A stretch of DNA of 64,000 bases from an uncultured Clostridia bacterium (GCA_937900415.1 CALCEY010000009.1:62001-126000), one strand, 5' to 3'. Positions 1-8,950 are shown, counted from the first letter of the stretch. The notes: generated from the letters alone by a model not told the origin. Translations and numbers: made by a program.

Positions 1-274
1 CAAACCGCAAATGACCGACAATAATCTTATTTCGTATTGTACCATCACTATATTCAGTACCGGTAAACAGTGAAACAAAACACGCAATTACAATTCCCAT
101 AAAAGAAGCAAAAGCAAATAGTGTTCCTTCCAGCTCCACCTCACTACCTTCATTTGTAGCTTTGTAATTTGAATAGATCATCAACAAAGCAAGCCCTACC
201 ATAAAAACAAGAGCAGCATAGAAAATCTTTGACTTTTTCAGTCTCATAAAATTTGCATTTAATAATTTAGTCAC
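1..274 (-). CDS. ABC-2 type transporter permease subunit (N-terminal part, runs off window)
   Basis: Only the first ~91 codons are inside the window. Reading leftwards from a GTG start, the protein begins VTKLLNANFMRLKKSK, followed by a hydrophobic membrane helix, a short extracytoplasmic stretch, a second hydrophobic helix and the motif TEYSDGTIRNKI. That motif, preceding a cytoplasmic region, is typical of BcrB/LanFEG-type ABC-2 permeases. The GTG start overlaps the end of the upstream ATPase gene by 8 bases, and a GGAGGTGG ribosome binding site lies inside that ATPase gene, so the two are translationally coupled. It is probably the membrane partner of that ATPase in export of, or immunity to, a peptide antibiotic. 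Substrate is inferred from family only. The C-terminal part and any downstream histidine kinase are not visible. Confidence 0.75.
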   Translation of the reverse strand, partial: MTKLLNANFMRLKKSKIFYAALVFMVGLALLMIYSNYKATNEGSEVELEGTLFAFASFMGIVIACFVSLFTGTEYSDGTIRNKIIVGHLRF

Positions 275-1181
275 GACTTCCACCTCCTACAAGACTTATA
301 AAGTAGCTTTCCAAACTCTCATCTCTTTCACTCATAGAAATTATACTTGCACCTTCCTTTGCAAGAGCAAGTGAAAGCTCTGATACATTCACTTCTTTAT
401 AAATATCCGCTTCGGATTCAGAAATAATGTCATAATCTATAGACATGCCGTCTAGGACCTTTGCCAGCATTACAGTATCTGACACCTTTACTCTGGTGCA
501 CTTTCTACATGCATTTTCAAGTTCTTCTGCACTGATTTCTTTTACAATATGTCCTTGATCTATGAAACCATAATGAGTTGCCAGCCTTGATAGTTCGTCC
601 AGTATATGACTTGAAATCAAAACTGTAATCTGATGCTCTCTATTCAGCTTTAAGATGAGTTCCCTCATCTCAATAATTCCCTGTGGGTCAAGTCCGTTAA
701 TCGGCTCATCAAGTACAAGAAAGTCAGGATCTCCGGCTAATGCAACTGCAATACCAAGACGCTGTTTCATTCCAAGAGAAAAATTTTTGGCTTTTTTATT
801 TCCTGTATTTCCAAGTCCAACAAGTTCTAATAGTTCTGAAATCCCATCAAATGATGGCAGTCCTAAAACCTTATACTGTTCTTTTAAATTCTCGAAAGCT
901 GTAAGTTCTCCATAAATAGAAGGCGTTTCAACTACAGCCCCCATCCTTCTTCTGCTCTCTCTAATTTCTTTTTCGTTACTACCATGTCCATACAGATAAA
1001 ATTCACCTTGCGTCTGCCTCTGAAGCCCACATATTATACGAATCAAAGTGGTTTTTCCGGCACCATTTTTTCCAACAAATCCATAAATAGAACCTTTGGG
1101 TACATTCATTGATAAGTTATTCAGTGCTTTAAAATGCTTATAGCTTTTAGAAAGCCCTGCAGTTTTTAAAACATACTCCAT
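267..1181 (-). CDS. BcrA/LanF-type ABC transporter ATP-binding protein
   Basis: A 304-residue ABC ATPase. Walker A GKNGAGKT lies at about residues 37-44, the signature FSLGMKQRLGIA near 135, and Walker B FLVLDEPINGLDP follows with the D-loop and the switch histidine in LISSHIL. The ~90-residue extension after the nucleotide-binding core is typical of the bacitracin/lantibiotic-immunity group (BcrA, LanF, NukF). It should energise the permease encoded immediately downstream, with which it overlaps. Its start codon is preceded by an AAAAGGAGG ribosome binding site. The response regulator gene lies 105 bases upstream in the same direction, and the gap carries repeated CTTTACT boxes, suggesting control by that regulator. 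The exported or resisted compound cannot be read from sequence. Confidence 0.88.
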   Translation of the reverse strand: MEYVLKTAGLSKSYKHFKALNNLSMNVPKGSIYGFVGKNGAGKTTLIRIICGLQRQTQGEFYLYGHGSNEKEIRESRRRMGAVVETPSIYGELTAFENLKEQYKVLGLPSFDGISELLELVGLGNTGNKKAKNFSLGMKQRLGIAVALAGDPDFLVLDEPINGLDPQGIIEMRELILKLNREHQITVLISSHILDELSRLATHYGFIDQGHIVKEISAEELENACRKCTRVKVSDTVMLAKVLDGMSIDYDIISESEADIYKEVNVSELSLALAKEGASIISMSERDESLESYFISLVGGGSRD

Positions 1182-1198
1182 CTTAACTACCTCCTTTT

Positions 1199-1267
1199 AA
1201 GTATAGCATTACTTTACAGTAAATAAGTAAAGATACCGGTTAAGAAAAGAGTAAAGAAACAGTAAAG
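1199..1267 (-). promoter_or_regulatory. Direct-repeat operator and promoter of the BcrA-type ABC operon
   Basis: The gap between the response regulator and the ABC operon contains the heptamer AGTAAAG (CTTTACT on the transcribed strand) at 1226-1232, 1250-1256 and 1261-1267, plus a near copy AGTAAAT at 1218-1224. Two copies are exactly 11 bp apart, the helical spacing expected for tandem OmpR-family sites. A TATACT -10 element is at 1199-1204 and no good -35 is seen, as at activator-dependent promoters. Binding by the adjacent regulator is inferred. Confidence 0.5.
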
Positions 1268-1286
1268 ATTTACAATTTCTTAAAAC

Positions 1287-1961
1287 TTATTCTGCCATTT
1301 TAAAGCCAATTCCCCATACAGCTTCAATATAGTCTTTATTACCTGCATCTTTCAACTTCTTCCTAAGATTACTCATATGTATTTTCAAAGAGTTTTCTGT
1401 GCAGTCCGGAGTATCTGTGCTAATATTGTCAAGTATTACAGATTTGGCGATGACCTGCCCACTATTTCTCATAAGCAATTTTAATATTGCAAATTCTGTT
1501 CTTGTCAGCCTGACTATTTCCTCTGCTACAGTAACTTGTTTTGAGTCGCAGTTCATTACAATATCATCGTATCTCAAAATGTTATTAGATGCATCTTCTA
1601 CTAATTTTTCTGATTGTCTCAGATGAGCCAAAATTCTTGCAAGAAGTTCTTCTATTTCAAAAGGCTTTGTAACATAATCAACAGCTCCGCCTCTTAGAAG
1701 ACTAACTTTATCAGTGAGCCCTGCCTTTGCACTGACCACCACAACAGGAATACCTGTAATCTGCGGAAGCACTTCTTCTCCATTAAGACCGGGCAGCATC
1801 AAATCAAGCAAAATCAGATCTGGCTTAATATCCTTTAAAACCAATAAAGCCTCAGTTCCCGAATAAGCATGGCTTACCTCATAGCCTTCCTTAGTTAGAA
1901 CATCTTCCAGCATTTCATTTATATGTATATCATCATCAATGATCAGTATTTTTTTCTTCAT
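1287..1961 (-). CDS. OmpR-family response regulator
   Basis: A 224-residue two-domain regulator. The receiver domain begins MKKKILIIDDD, with acidic pocket DDD, phosphoacceptor Asp in LILLDLMLPG and conserved Lys in YVTKPF. A C-terminal OmpR winged helix contains LTRTEFAILKLL and IHMSNLRKKL. I chose the ATG at 1961 rather than a longer ORF because GGAGG lies nine bases upstream. It is followed by the BcrA-type ATPase and permease and probably regulates them. No histidine kinase gene lies beside it inside the window. One may follow the permease beyond base 1, or signalling may come from the second two-component system at 5.3-7.2 kb. Confidence 0.88.
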   Translation of the reverse strand: MKKKILIIDDDIHINEMLEDVLTKEGYEVSHAYSGTEALLVLKDIKPDLILLDLMLPGLNGEEVLPQITGIPVVVVSAKAGLTDKVSLLRGGAVDYVTKPFEIEELLARILAHLRQSEKLVEDASNNILRYDDIVMNCDSKQVTVAEEIVRLTRTEFAILKLLMRNSGQVIAKSVILDNISTDTPDCTENSLKIHMSNLRKKLKDAGNKDYIEAVWGIGFKMAE

Positions 1962-2042
1962 CACTTCATGCCTCCTTCGTTCGCACACATTTTAAGCATA
2001 CTACAAATATGTGCACTGTCAACTGTCAACGATTTTTTCAAT

Positions 2043-2083
2043 AAAAATTCCCCTTCGCCATCTTAAGACGAAGAGGAATTTTT
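2043..2083 (-). terminator. Rho-independent terminator of the FtsX-type ABC operon
   Basis: A 15-bp stem with one mismatch (AAAAATTCC...CTTCG pairing with CGAAG...GGAATTTTT) around an 11-base loop. It lies 20 bases downstream of the permease stop and ends in a U-run on the minus strand. Confidence 0.8.
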
Positions 2084-2103
2084 ATGTTAGATATGAGTCT
2101 TTT

Positions 2104-4518
2104 TTAATATCTGATTCTATCAATAATCGATTCTTTCTTCACATTTTTACTTAATACAAATGACAATATAATCTGCATAATCAGAAGTACTAAAACCATA
2201 ATCAAAACTTCAGCCACCGGGAAGTGATATGTGCTGATTCCGAAGAAGCCTTCATTCTTGGAGTATAAAAATGCTCCATATCCTGCCGGAATTCCAATCA
2301 GTAATGATATTATAATTGATCCTATTGTAAAGAATATACCTTCAAGTTGTAACATCTTACCTAACTGTCCGTTGCTCATTCCAACAGCCTGAAGTATTCC
2401 AAACTCTCTTTTTCTTGTAATAACATTCATGATCATTGTATTTGCCATATTCAGGAAGCATATTGTTCCAATCAATGCAAGGAAAGTATATGCCATTACT
2501 TTGACAAGTAGCATCTGCTTTTCTGCAAGGCTATAAACTTCATCATAGCTTTCCCAATAAACATGTTCATCATTATCATAAAGCTGCTGTATCTTGTCTT
2601 CAACTGCAGCTTTTGCATGATCATCGCAATAAATCCAAAGATATGCATAGCTCTGATCAAACAGTCCAAGTTTCTTCGCAGTATCTTCTGTGATAATAAT
2701 ATCCGCTGAGACGCTTCCAAAAGAACCCATAGCAATTCCGCTATACTTAGCACTTGATTTCTCACTATTTAGCGTTACTTGAAGTTTATCTCCAATTTTC
2801 TGTCCTGCTTCTTCCATAAAGTGTGAATATGGATATATAAATCCATCTGCTTTACTTACCGAGTCATAAGTAAAGTCTCCAACTACTCCTGATTTTTCAA
2901 GTTCGCTTTCAAAACTTTCTCGATCAAAGACTGCCACATCGAGTTTTGTTCCATAATGAGTAAAAGTTAGGTATCTTCTAGTATGTATCTTTTCTACACC
3001 ATCAATGGATTCAAACTCTTTTATTACATCATCTGTAATAGGATTATTCTTTAAAATTTCATCAAGATTATTTTCAGTATAAACCTGATCTGAATTATCA
3101 TAGTTTAGTTCCACTTGATAATCTCCAAACTCCACACTATTTCTTGCATCATATCCCGGATCAATACTACTTGTAAGACTTGATATTGTAACAAACAAAA
3201 TACAGGAAAGTCCCATGACAAATATTGTAATTATATTTCGTTTCTTATTAGTAGCAAGGTCCGATTTAATAAGACCTGTTATGCTTAGTGCCTTATGACC
3301 TTTTTTGTAGCCTTTTTTACTTACCGCAGACTCATCATATGAAAATGCACTGACAGGCGTAATTGTTGTAACTGTTTTTACCGCCCTAATTAATGCTAGT
3401 CTTACTGTAACAAGTGATATCAATGCTGAAATAATGATAACAGGTAGGGAAAATATGGATACCTCTCCGATTGCCATGTATTCATTACCATTCCTAGCAA
3501 AGTCCATTGCGGAATTAAATAAGAACGATGTGGCAAAGTATCCTACTATAAGCCCTATTGGTATTGCAATTACAGAAAGAAGCATTCCCTCTGTTACAAT
3601 TATTTTCTTCATCTGTTTCTTTGTTGCACCAATCGCTTTAACTTTTCCATATTCTTGTATTTTTCGCGCAATCCCAATTTGAAATATGTTATAAATAACC
3701 ACAGCTGCAAAAATTACTACAATCAAGCATATGAAAATACATGGAATTAATACTTCTGAAGTTGGAGAATACTTTGTTACAATCAAATTTCTATTCTCTG
3801 ATACTGCTTTTTCATTCACCCCAAGTTTAGCAGCAAGATCTTTTATAAGGGCATTTATCTCATCATAGTCGCCCTTTATGCTTTCGTTAAAAGTAAAATA
3901 AGCAGTATAGCTTTCTTCTCCTTTTGAAACTCTGCTGTCATAGTATTTCTTAGATACTAAAACTGTAGATGACTGCTGGCTTACATTGCCGACACCATCT
4001 TTCATAATGCCGGAAATTACAAATTCCTGATTTTGAAATGCCTCCATTCCGTTTTTTCTTACAGGAACTGTTACTTTATCGCCAATTTTTATATTCTTAT
4101 ACCCCAATTGCTCAAAGAATGCCTTTGACGCTGTAATTTCATTTAATTCTTCCGGAATTTTTCCATCTCTCAACATCGTATATGCGTTGGTCATTAAGAG
4201 AGCCTTTTCATCTGCCCATACCAGCTTTGAATGTCCCTTGGTATCGGATTCGCCCACATTTGCCATCAAACCAATATCGTCAAATTCCCCTCTTTTTTCC
4301 ATTTCATTAACCTGTTCGTCTCCCATACCGCCAAAAATACCGATATAGTTCCCGTACAGATTTTCTGCATTTTCTATATTGCCTTTTATACCTCCATAGC
4401 CAAAGGTTCCTATGGCAGTAATCAGCATAGTAGTAAGTGCAATGGCAGCCATAATAAGAAAACTTCTTGTTTTATTCTCCCTATTGTTGCTTATTGCAAT
4501 CTTTCTCAAAATTTTCAT
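2104..4518 (-). CDS. FtsX-like ABC transporter permease, duplicated-domain type
   Basis: An 804-residue permease with two FtsX units. Each has one N-terminal membrane helix, a large extracellular domain (about residues 40-250 and 450-670) and three C-terminal helices, with the cytoplasmic motif YGKVKAIGATKKQMKKI in the first unit and FGILQAVGMSNGQLGKML in the second. This 8-helix layout with two extracellular domains differs from the 10-helix BceB type. It resembles clostridial permeases linked to peptide-antibiotic resistance. It overlaps the ATPase gene by four bases (ATGA), so both subunits are co-translated. The order RR-HK-ATPase-permease suggests a sense-and-detoxify module for cell-envelope-active peptides. 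The ligand is unknown. Confidence 0.85.
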   Translation of the reverse strand: MKILRKIAISNNRENKTRSFLIMAAIALTTMLITAIGTFGYGGIKGNIENAENLYGNYIGIFGGMGDEQVNEMEKRGEFDDIGLMANVGESDTKGHSKLVWADEKALLMTNAYTMLRDGKIPEELNEITASKAFFEQLGYKNIKIGDKVTVPVRKNGMEAFQNQEFVISGIMKDGVGNVSQQSSTVLVSKKYYDSRVSKGEESYTAYFTFNESIKGDYDEINALIKDLAAKLGVNEKAVSENRNLIVTKYSPTSEVLIPCIFICLIVVIFAAVVIYNIFQIGIARKIQEYGKVKAIGATKKQMKKIIVTEGMLLSVIAIPIGLIVGYFATSFLFNSAMDFARNGNEYMAIGEVSIFSLPVIIISALISLVTVRLALIRAVKTVTTITPVSAFSYDESAVSKKGYKKGHKALSITGLIKSDLATNKKRNIITIFVMGLSCILFVTISSLTSSIDPGYDARNSVEFGDYQVELNYDNSDQVYTENNLDEILKNNPITDDVIKEFESIDGVEKIHTRRYLTFTHYGTKLDVAVFDRESFESELEKSGVVGDFTYDSVSKADGFIYPYSHFMEEAGQKIGDKLQVTLNSEKSSAKYSGIAMGSFGSVSADIIITEDTAKKLGLFDQSYAYLWIYCDDHAKAAVEDKIQQLYDNDEHVYWESYDEVYSLAEKQMLLVKVMAYTFLALIGTICFLNMANTMIMNVITRKREFGILQAVGMSNGQLGKMLQLEGIFFTIGSIIISLLIGIPAGYGAFLYSKNEGFFGISTYHFPVAEVLIMVLVLLIMQIILSFVLSKNVKKESIIDRIRY

Positions 4519-5189
4519 TTTAGCTCAGCCACCTTTCCATCCTCAATTACAAGAATCCTATCTGCAAGCTGGGCAATTTCTTCATTATGAGTAATAATCA
4601 CAAGTGTCTGCCCATATTTTTCTGCAGATAGCTTCAACATGGAAATTACTTCTTCACCTGTCTTTGTATCTAAATTTCCTGTAGGTTCATCAGCTAAAAC
4701 AATATCCGGTTTTGATGCCAAAGCTCTTGCAATAGCAACTCTTTGCTGCTGTCCTCCTGATAATGTAGAAGGAAGATTATCTACTTTTTCTTCTATGCCT
4801 AAAGTTTTTAAGATATCCCCAACATATTTTTCATCAGGTTCTTTTCCGTCAAGTCCCAAAGGAAGCACCACATTTTCATATACATTGATGGATGAAACTA
4901 AGTTAAACGCCTGAAATACAAATCCAATTTTCTGTCTTCTAAACACTGCCAATTCATCTTCCGACATATCAAAAATGTCTTCACCCTTTATAAAAACTTT
5001 ACCACTTGTAGGATAGTCAAGACCTCCAAGGAGATGTAAGAGTGTGCTCTTGCCGGATCCTGATTTCCCTATAATTGCAACAAATTCTCCTCTTTTAATC
5101 TCTATCTGCGTATTCTGAACCGCTTTTACCTGATTTACACCTTCGCCATAATATTTACATAAGTTCTCTGTTCTTAAAATTGTATCCAT
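4515..5189 (-). CDS. MacB/LolD/BceA-type ABC transporter ATP-binding protein
   Basis: A 224-residue ATPase from the ATG at 5189, which has AAGAGGAGG seven bases upstream. The longer frame starts nine codons earlier without such a site. Walker A is GKSGSGKS at residues 41-48, the signature is LSGGQQQRVAIARAL, and Walker B is DIVLADEPTGNLD, the hallmark of the MacB/LolD/FtsE group that pairs with FtsX-fold permeases. It partners with the overlapping 804-residue permease. The upstream neighbour on the same strand is the histidine kinase, about 90 bases away, so one transcript may cover all four genes. Confidence 0.9.
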   Translation of the reverse strand: MDTILRTENLCKYYGEGVNQVKAVQNTQIEIKRGEFVAIIGKSGSGKSTLLHLLGGLDYPTSGKVFIKGEDIFDMSEDELAVFRRQKIGFVFQAFNLVSSINVYENVVLPLGLDGKEPDEKYVGDILKTLGIEEKVDNLPSTLSGGQQQRVAIARALASKPDIVLADEPTGNLDTKTGEEVISMLKLSAEKYGQTLVIITHNEEIAQLADRILVIEDGKVAELK

Positions 5190-5281
5190 ATCGATTACCT
5201 CCTCTTTGCTATTCATATTACAGCAAAAGTATTACCGTTTTCTTTCAGAATAAAAATAAAGTCTTACAGTTTCGTAAGACT

Positions 5282-6502
5282 TCATCGAATACAAGGAAGA
5301 TGAACGATAAACACACTGCCCCTCTTTTCTCCGTTAACTACATTATCTTTTACCATAATGGTTCCATGATGCTCTGATATAATGCGTCTTGCAAGATAAA
5401 GACCTACGCCGCTTCCTTCTTCTGTGCTGCTGGCCGTTCCACGATAAAAACGCTTAAACACACTGTGTTTTTCTTCATCAGGAATTCCCATTCCCAGGTC
5501 TTTAAACTCAATTCTCATCATTTGATTCAGCTTTGCAACATAAATTGAAACTTCTGTATTCTCTTTTGAATATTTTACTGCATTATCAAGAATATTTACA
5601 AACGCCTCTGAAAGCCATTTTTTATCACACATTATAGTCTGCATTCTATCTTCGCTAAAGTCATTAACTTCTATTTTTATATTTTTCTCATCTGCCTTTA
5701 GCCAGATCCCGTTCACTGCTTCCAATATAGAGTCAAATAAACTGCCTTCTGTAAGTTTGATATTTATCATGCCGCTTTCAAGTCTTGATATGTTAACAAG
5801 AGACTGTATCAGTTTTTCCAGCGATCTGATTTGAAATCCCATAAGATTCTCAAATTCTTTTCTTTCATCTGAAGTAAGCGTGCCCTGTTGAATTAGTTCA
5901 TATGTTGATTTTATCGCTGCAAGGGGCGTTTTAAGCTGATGAGATATATCTGTAACTACATCTTTCGTTTCTCGCTTATCATTTTCAGCATTTTCTTTTA
6001 TAACCGAAATACTGCTGTACAAACTATCCATTAATGTCTCAATTCTGGCAAAATTAGAATTAAACTCTGCACCGGCAAGCTTTTTAAACTTTTCATCAGA
6101 CGGGTCGAAGGTTCCGTCTCTTAAAGCATTTAGTATCCGTTCAATATCACAAATCCCCTGATTATATTCTGCTTCTATTTCTTTTTCCTGCTTTTTCAAA
6201 ATTGCTAAAATGATAATATATATTGCAAAAGATAAGACAGTCATATATACTGATGATTTTATAAAGTCCCTATATATACTGCTTTTTTCTTCTTTTACAT
6301 AACCATATCTTTCAAGAATATTTTCAGCATCTTTTAGTGACATCTCCTCGTACTGTTCTTCAGCAAGAATACTGCCCAGCCGCAAAGTTTCTTCCCTGTA
6401 TGAAAAATACTCCTTTGTAATTACACATGCATTCAGTATAACAAGTGCGATTAACGGAATTACATACCATTTTAACTTTTTATTTTTTAACATTCCAGAC
6501 AT
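5282..6502 (-). CDS. Sensor histidine kinase of an antimicrobial-peptide-type module
   Basis: About 406 residues. A first membrane helix (YVIPLIALVILNACVI), a short extracytoplasmic segment of ~60 residues and a second helix near residue 80 are followed by a linker. The HisKA box is DISHQLKTPLAAIKS with the phosphorylatable His near residue 190. The N, G1 and G2 boxes of the ATPase follow (LDNAVKYS, GMGIPDE, GSGVGLYLA). The ATG at 6502 was chosen because AGAGG lies eight bases upstream; a TTG two codons earlier and an ATG at 6493 are alternatives. The start lies inside the response regulator's last codons. The small sensor loop resembles intramembrane-sensing kinases of the BceS group, but signal identity is not visible. 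Confidence 0.87.
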   Translation of the reverse strand: MSGMLKNKKLKWYVIPLIALVILNACVITKEYFSYREETLRLGSILAEEQYEEMSLKDAENILERYGYVKEEKSSIYRDFIKSSVYMTVLSFAIYIIILAILKKQEKEIEAEYNQGICDIERILNALRDGTFDPSDEKFKKLAGAEFNSNFARIETLMDSLYSSISVIKENAENDKRETKDVVTDISHQLKTPLAAIKSTYELIQQGTLTSDERKEFENLMGFQIRSLEKLIQSLVNISRLESGMINIKLTEGSLFDSILEAVNGIWLKADEKNIKIEVNDFSEDRMQTIMCDKKWLSEAFVNILDNAVKYSKENTEVSIYVAKLNQMMRIEFKDLGMGIPDEEKHSVFKRFYRGTASSTEEGSGVGLYLARRIISEHHGTIMVKDNVVNGEKRGSVFIVHLPCIR

Positions 6503-7160
6503 AGCCAAGACCTCTTACATTTTTTATCAGATTTTTCCCTTCTTCTCCCATTCCCAGCTTCTTTCTAAGTCTCGTAATATTTACAGCAACTGTATTTTCA
6601 TCTACAAACTCACTGTCTATATCAAAGATTTTTTCTAGTATCTGTTCTTTAGACAAAATGATGTTAGGATTTTCCATAAACATTAAAAGAAGTTTCCACT
6701 CATTTTTAGATAACGAAACTTCTTCATCATCTACATAAACTTTCATAGCCTGTTTATCGACTTTTACATTTCCTGCCGCCATCAGTCTATTTTCATTGGC
6801 ATTTTCTTTTCTGAAATACGCATTTATTTTCATAATGAGAACAGATAAACTAAATGGCTTAGGGATATAATCATCTGCACCTGCTTCGTAGCCAAGCACC
6901 ATATCTGTTTCCTGATCTAAGGCAGTAAGCATGATAAGGTGAGCATTTGTTTTATTTCTGATGCTTTTAATATATTCAAGGCCGCTTCCGTCCGGAAGAT
7001 TGATATCGCAAATAAGCATTTCCGGAGTAAAGCCTTCACAAATCGCCTCTGCTTCTTTTATGCTCCCTGCCGCTTTCACTTCATAGCCTTCCTTTTGAAG
7101 TGAAATTTCTATGCTTCTTCTTATGCTCATTTCATCTTCTAATACTAATATTTTTCCCAT
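6480..7160 (-). CDS. OmpR-family response regulator, partner of the kinase at 5282-6502
   Basis: 226 residues. The receiver starts MGKILVLEDEMSIRRS, with phosphoacceptor Asp in MLICDINLPDGSG and switch Lys in YIPKPF. The C-terminal winged helix carries LSKNEWKLLLMF and VNITRLRKKLG. Such NEW-type helices are common in regulators paired with peptide-sensing kinases and ABC exporters in Firmicutes. The 3' end overlaps the kinase start by 20-odd bases. It is the first gene of the RR-HK-ATPase-permease set and is likely to be autoregulated with the downstream transporter genes. Confidence 0.88.
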   Translation of the reverse strand: MGKILVLEDEMSIRRSIEISLQKEGYEVKAAGSIKEAEAICEGFTPEMLICDINLPDGSGLEYIKSIRNKTNAHLIMLTALDQETDMVLGYEAGADDYIPKPFSLSVLIMKINAYFRKENANENRLMAAGNVKVDKQAMKVYVDDEEVSLSKNEWKLLLMFMENPNIILSKEQILEKIFDIDSEFVDENTVAVNITRLRKKLGMGEEGKNLIKNVRGLGYVWNVKK

Positions 7161-7365
7161 ATACTATCCTTTTCCCATTTTTTATAGCAAATCCACCCAT
7201 TCATTTTCGCGGGTTTGCATTATTTAACATTTTCCTTAAAGCTTTATAAATCAACTTTCTTTTAAATTATACGCTTACATGATTTTGTCCGCAATATACA
7301 ATCTTTTAATCGAAACCGGCAAAATAACCTTATAATGCTTTATTTCTATTTTATTTTTTAATAGT

Positions 7366-7584
7366 TTACTTGCATTTTACGGTATAGTAAGCCATCCCTT
7401 TTCCTGATTCACAAGTTTTCCATTTAGTCTTACCTATATAAAGATGCGTACCTGTTGAATTCCCGGTACTTCCAACTTCACCTATGACCTGACCTCTAAC
7501 AACTCTTCGTCCTTCTTTTACATTGATACTGCTCAAACGGCCATAAATCGTCTCAATGTTGCCACTATGACGAATGATTATACA
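7366..7584 (-). pseudogene. Remnant of an M23 (lysostaphin-type) peptidase, C-terminal 72 codons
   Basis: Untracked frame of 72 codons ending in TAA. It reads IIIRHSGNIETIYGRLSSI, then VVRGQVIGEVGSTGNSTGTH, which is the glycyl-glycine endopeptidase core of M23 proteins. The first zinc motif (HxxxD) is missing because the 5' part is gone, and the final HxH motif has become HLY. There is no start codon or ribosome binding site of its own. It is fused out of frame to the small ORF at 7578-7703. Such M23 proteins occur in conjugative elements as cell-wall-opening transfer proteins. A mobile-element origin is inferred. Confidence 0.7.
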
Positions 7585-7703
7585 TCTACTGCGTCTGTAT
7601 ATCTTCCCTGGCGAATGAGAGAGTTCCTTAAATCAACCAAACTTCCTACTAAAATTTTTCGCTCCTCGTTTGTTATATAAAAGTATAGTTTTTTGTTAAA
7701 CAT
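7578..7703 (-). pseudogene. Truncated small mobile-element-type protein
   Basis: Starts at ATG 7703 behind GGAGGGG and encodes 41 residues beginning MFNKKLYFYITNEERKIL and including IRQGRYTDAVD. This pattern resembles a short ~60-residue protein common in integrative elements of Firmicutes (…LIEQGRYTDCVDELL…). The frame stops right after AVDV, where it runs into the M23 remnant, so the normal C-terminal third is missing. Translation could still occur because the ribosome binding site is intact. Family resemblance is from memory and needs a search. Confidence 0.5.
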
Positions 7704-7958
7704 ATTCCGCCCCTCCTTTGATTAAATATACATCATTTATACTCTATATACGAATCTGTAAAATCTAAAAAACAAAACATCATTTCAACTTTACAAAATC
7801 AACCAATAAATAGCGAAGCGACTTTTCTGAAGAACGGAGCGAAGTTTGAGATTTCATTTGGGAAAAGACCCTCTCCCCAAAATTGCCCGAAAGTTACCCA
7901 AAACAAGGTTAAAAATACGATGTTTTACGCTAAAATGCGGAATTTTATCTGAGCAACT
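7704..7958. other. Non-coding edge of the AT-rich island
   Basis: No credible gene. AT-rich up to about 7800, then a stretch with repeated GCGAAG words and a C-rich segment (ACCCTCTCCCCAAAATTGCC) before the tsf terminator. It may be residual mobile-element DNA (for example an old transfer origin or end), but no terminal repeat or oriT could be recognised. Confidence 0.4.
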
Positions 7959-8003
7959 AAAAAACCCCTGAAATGCTTGATAAATAAACATTTTCAGGGG
8001 TTT
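7959..8003 (-). terminator. Rho-independent terminator of rpsB-tsf
   Basis: Stem AAACCCCTGAAAATG / CATTTCAGGGGTTT (one bulge) with a 13-base loop, followed on the minus strand by a run of six T. It sits 33 bases after the tsf stop codon. Confidence 0.88.
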
Positions 8004-8035
8004 GTGAAGTTCTCTGAAATTTGTTCAAAACAGGA

Positions 8036-8950
8036 TTAATTTCCCATCTGTTTTGCTACCTCTTCAGCAAAGTTTTCTTCTTTCTTTTCGATGCCCTCGC
8101 CTACTTCGTATCTTACCATTTCAACGACCTTCATCGACTTGCATATTTCCTTTGCGACGCTGTCGACATACTGAGCAACGGTTAAGTCGCTGTTCTTAAC
8201 AAACTTCTGGTCAACGAGACATACTTCTTTGAGGATGGCCTTAACCTTACCCGGAATGATTCTCTCCAGCATTGCTTCAGGCTTGCCCTCGTTGAGAAGC
8301 TGCTGCTTTGCGATTTCCTTTTCGGATTCGAGCCAGTCGGCGTCTACCTGAGTCTCGTCAACAAACTTAGGGCTCATCGAAGCGATCTGCATAGCAACGT
8401 CCTTGGCGCATACGGCGATTTCATCGGCGGAAGCTTCAGTTTCAATACCTACAACTACACCGATCTTGCCGTTTCCATGGATATATCCCGTATATACAAC
8501 TCCCGGTGAAGCCATCTTATGAAGTCTTCTTATATTCATGTTTTCGCCGATTTTAGCTATCTTATTGCTGAGAGCTTCCTCAACCGTACCTTCTCCTTCA
8601 TAAGGGAGAGCCTTGAAAGCTTCCATATCGTCGCTTTCGGCGGCAAGAGCCATGTCGGCTAATTTTTCAACAAATTCAACAAATTCTTCGTTCTTGGCTA
8701 CGAAGTCGGTTTCAGAGTTTACTTCTACTATTGCGGCGGCTTTATGTTCACCATCGAAAGCAACTTTTACAAGACCTTCTGCTGCGATTCTGCCGGCTTT
8801 CTTTGCGGCCTTGGCAAGTCCCTTTTCTCTCAGCAGTTCGATAGCTTTTTCTATATCTCCGTCTGTTTCAACTAAAACCTTTTTGCAGTCCATCATGCCT
8901 GCGCCGGTTCTTTCTCTTAATTCTTTTACTAATTGTGCAGTTACTGCCAT
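8036..8950 (-). CDS. tsf: Translation elongation factor Ts
   Basis: 304 residues, the normal length for a full bacterial EF-Ts. The N-terminal UBA-like part (VKELRERTGAGMMDCKKVL) contains the TGAGMMDCK signature, and the core carries the conserved NSETDFVAKN motif. It catalyses GDP release from EF-Tu in the cytoplasm. The start at ATG 8950 has an AGGAGG site eight bases upstream. It follows rpsB by 49 bases on the same strand, the usual operon order, and a strong terminator follows it. Confidence 0.98.
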   Translation of the reverse strand: MAVTAQLVKELRERTGAGMMDCKKVLVETDGDIEKAIELLREKGLAKAAKKAGRIAAEGLVKVAFDGEHKAAAIVEVNSETDFVAKNEEFVEFVEKLADMALAAESDDMEAFKALPYEGEGTVEEALSNKIAKIGENMNIRRLHKMASPGVVYTGYIHGNGKIGVVVGIETEASADEIAVCAKDVAMQIASMSPKFVDETQVDADWLESEKEIAKQQLLNEGKPEAMLERIIPGKVKAILKEVCLVDQKFVKNSDLTVAQYVDSVAKEICKSMKVVEMVRYEVGEGIEKKEENFAEEVAKQMGN

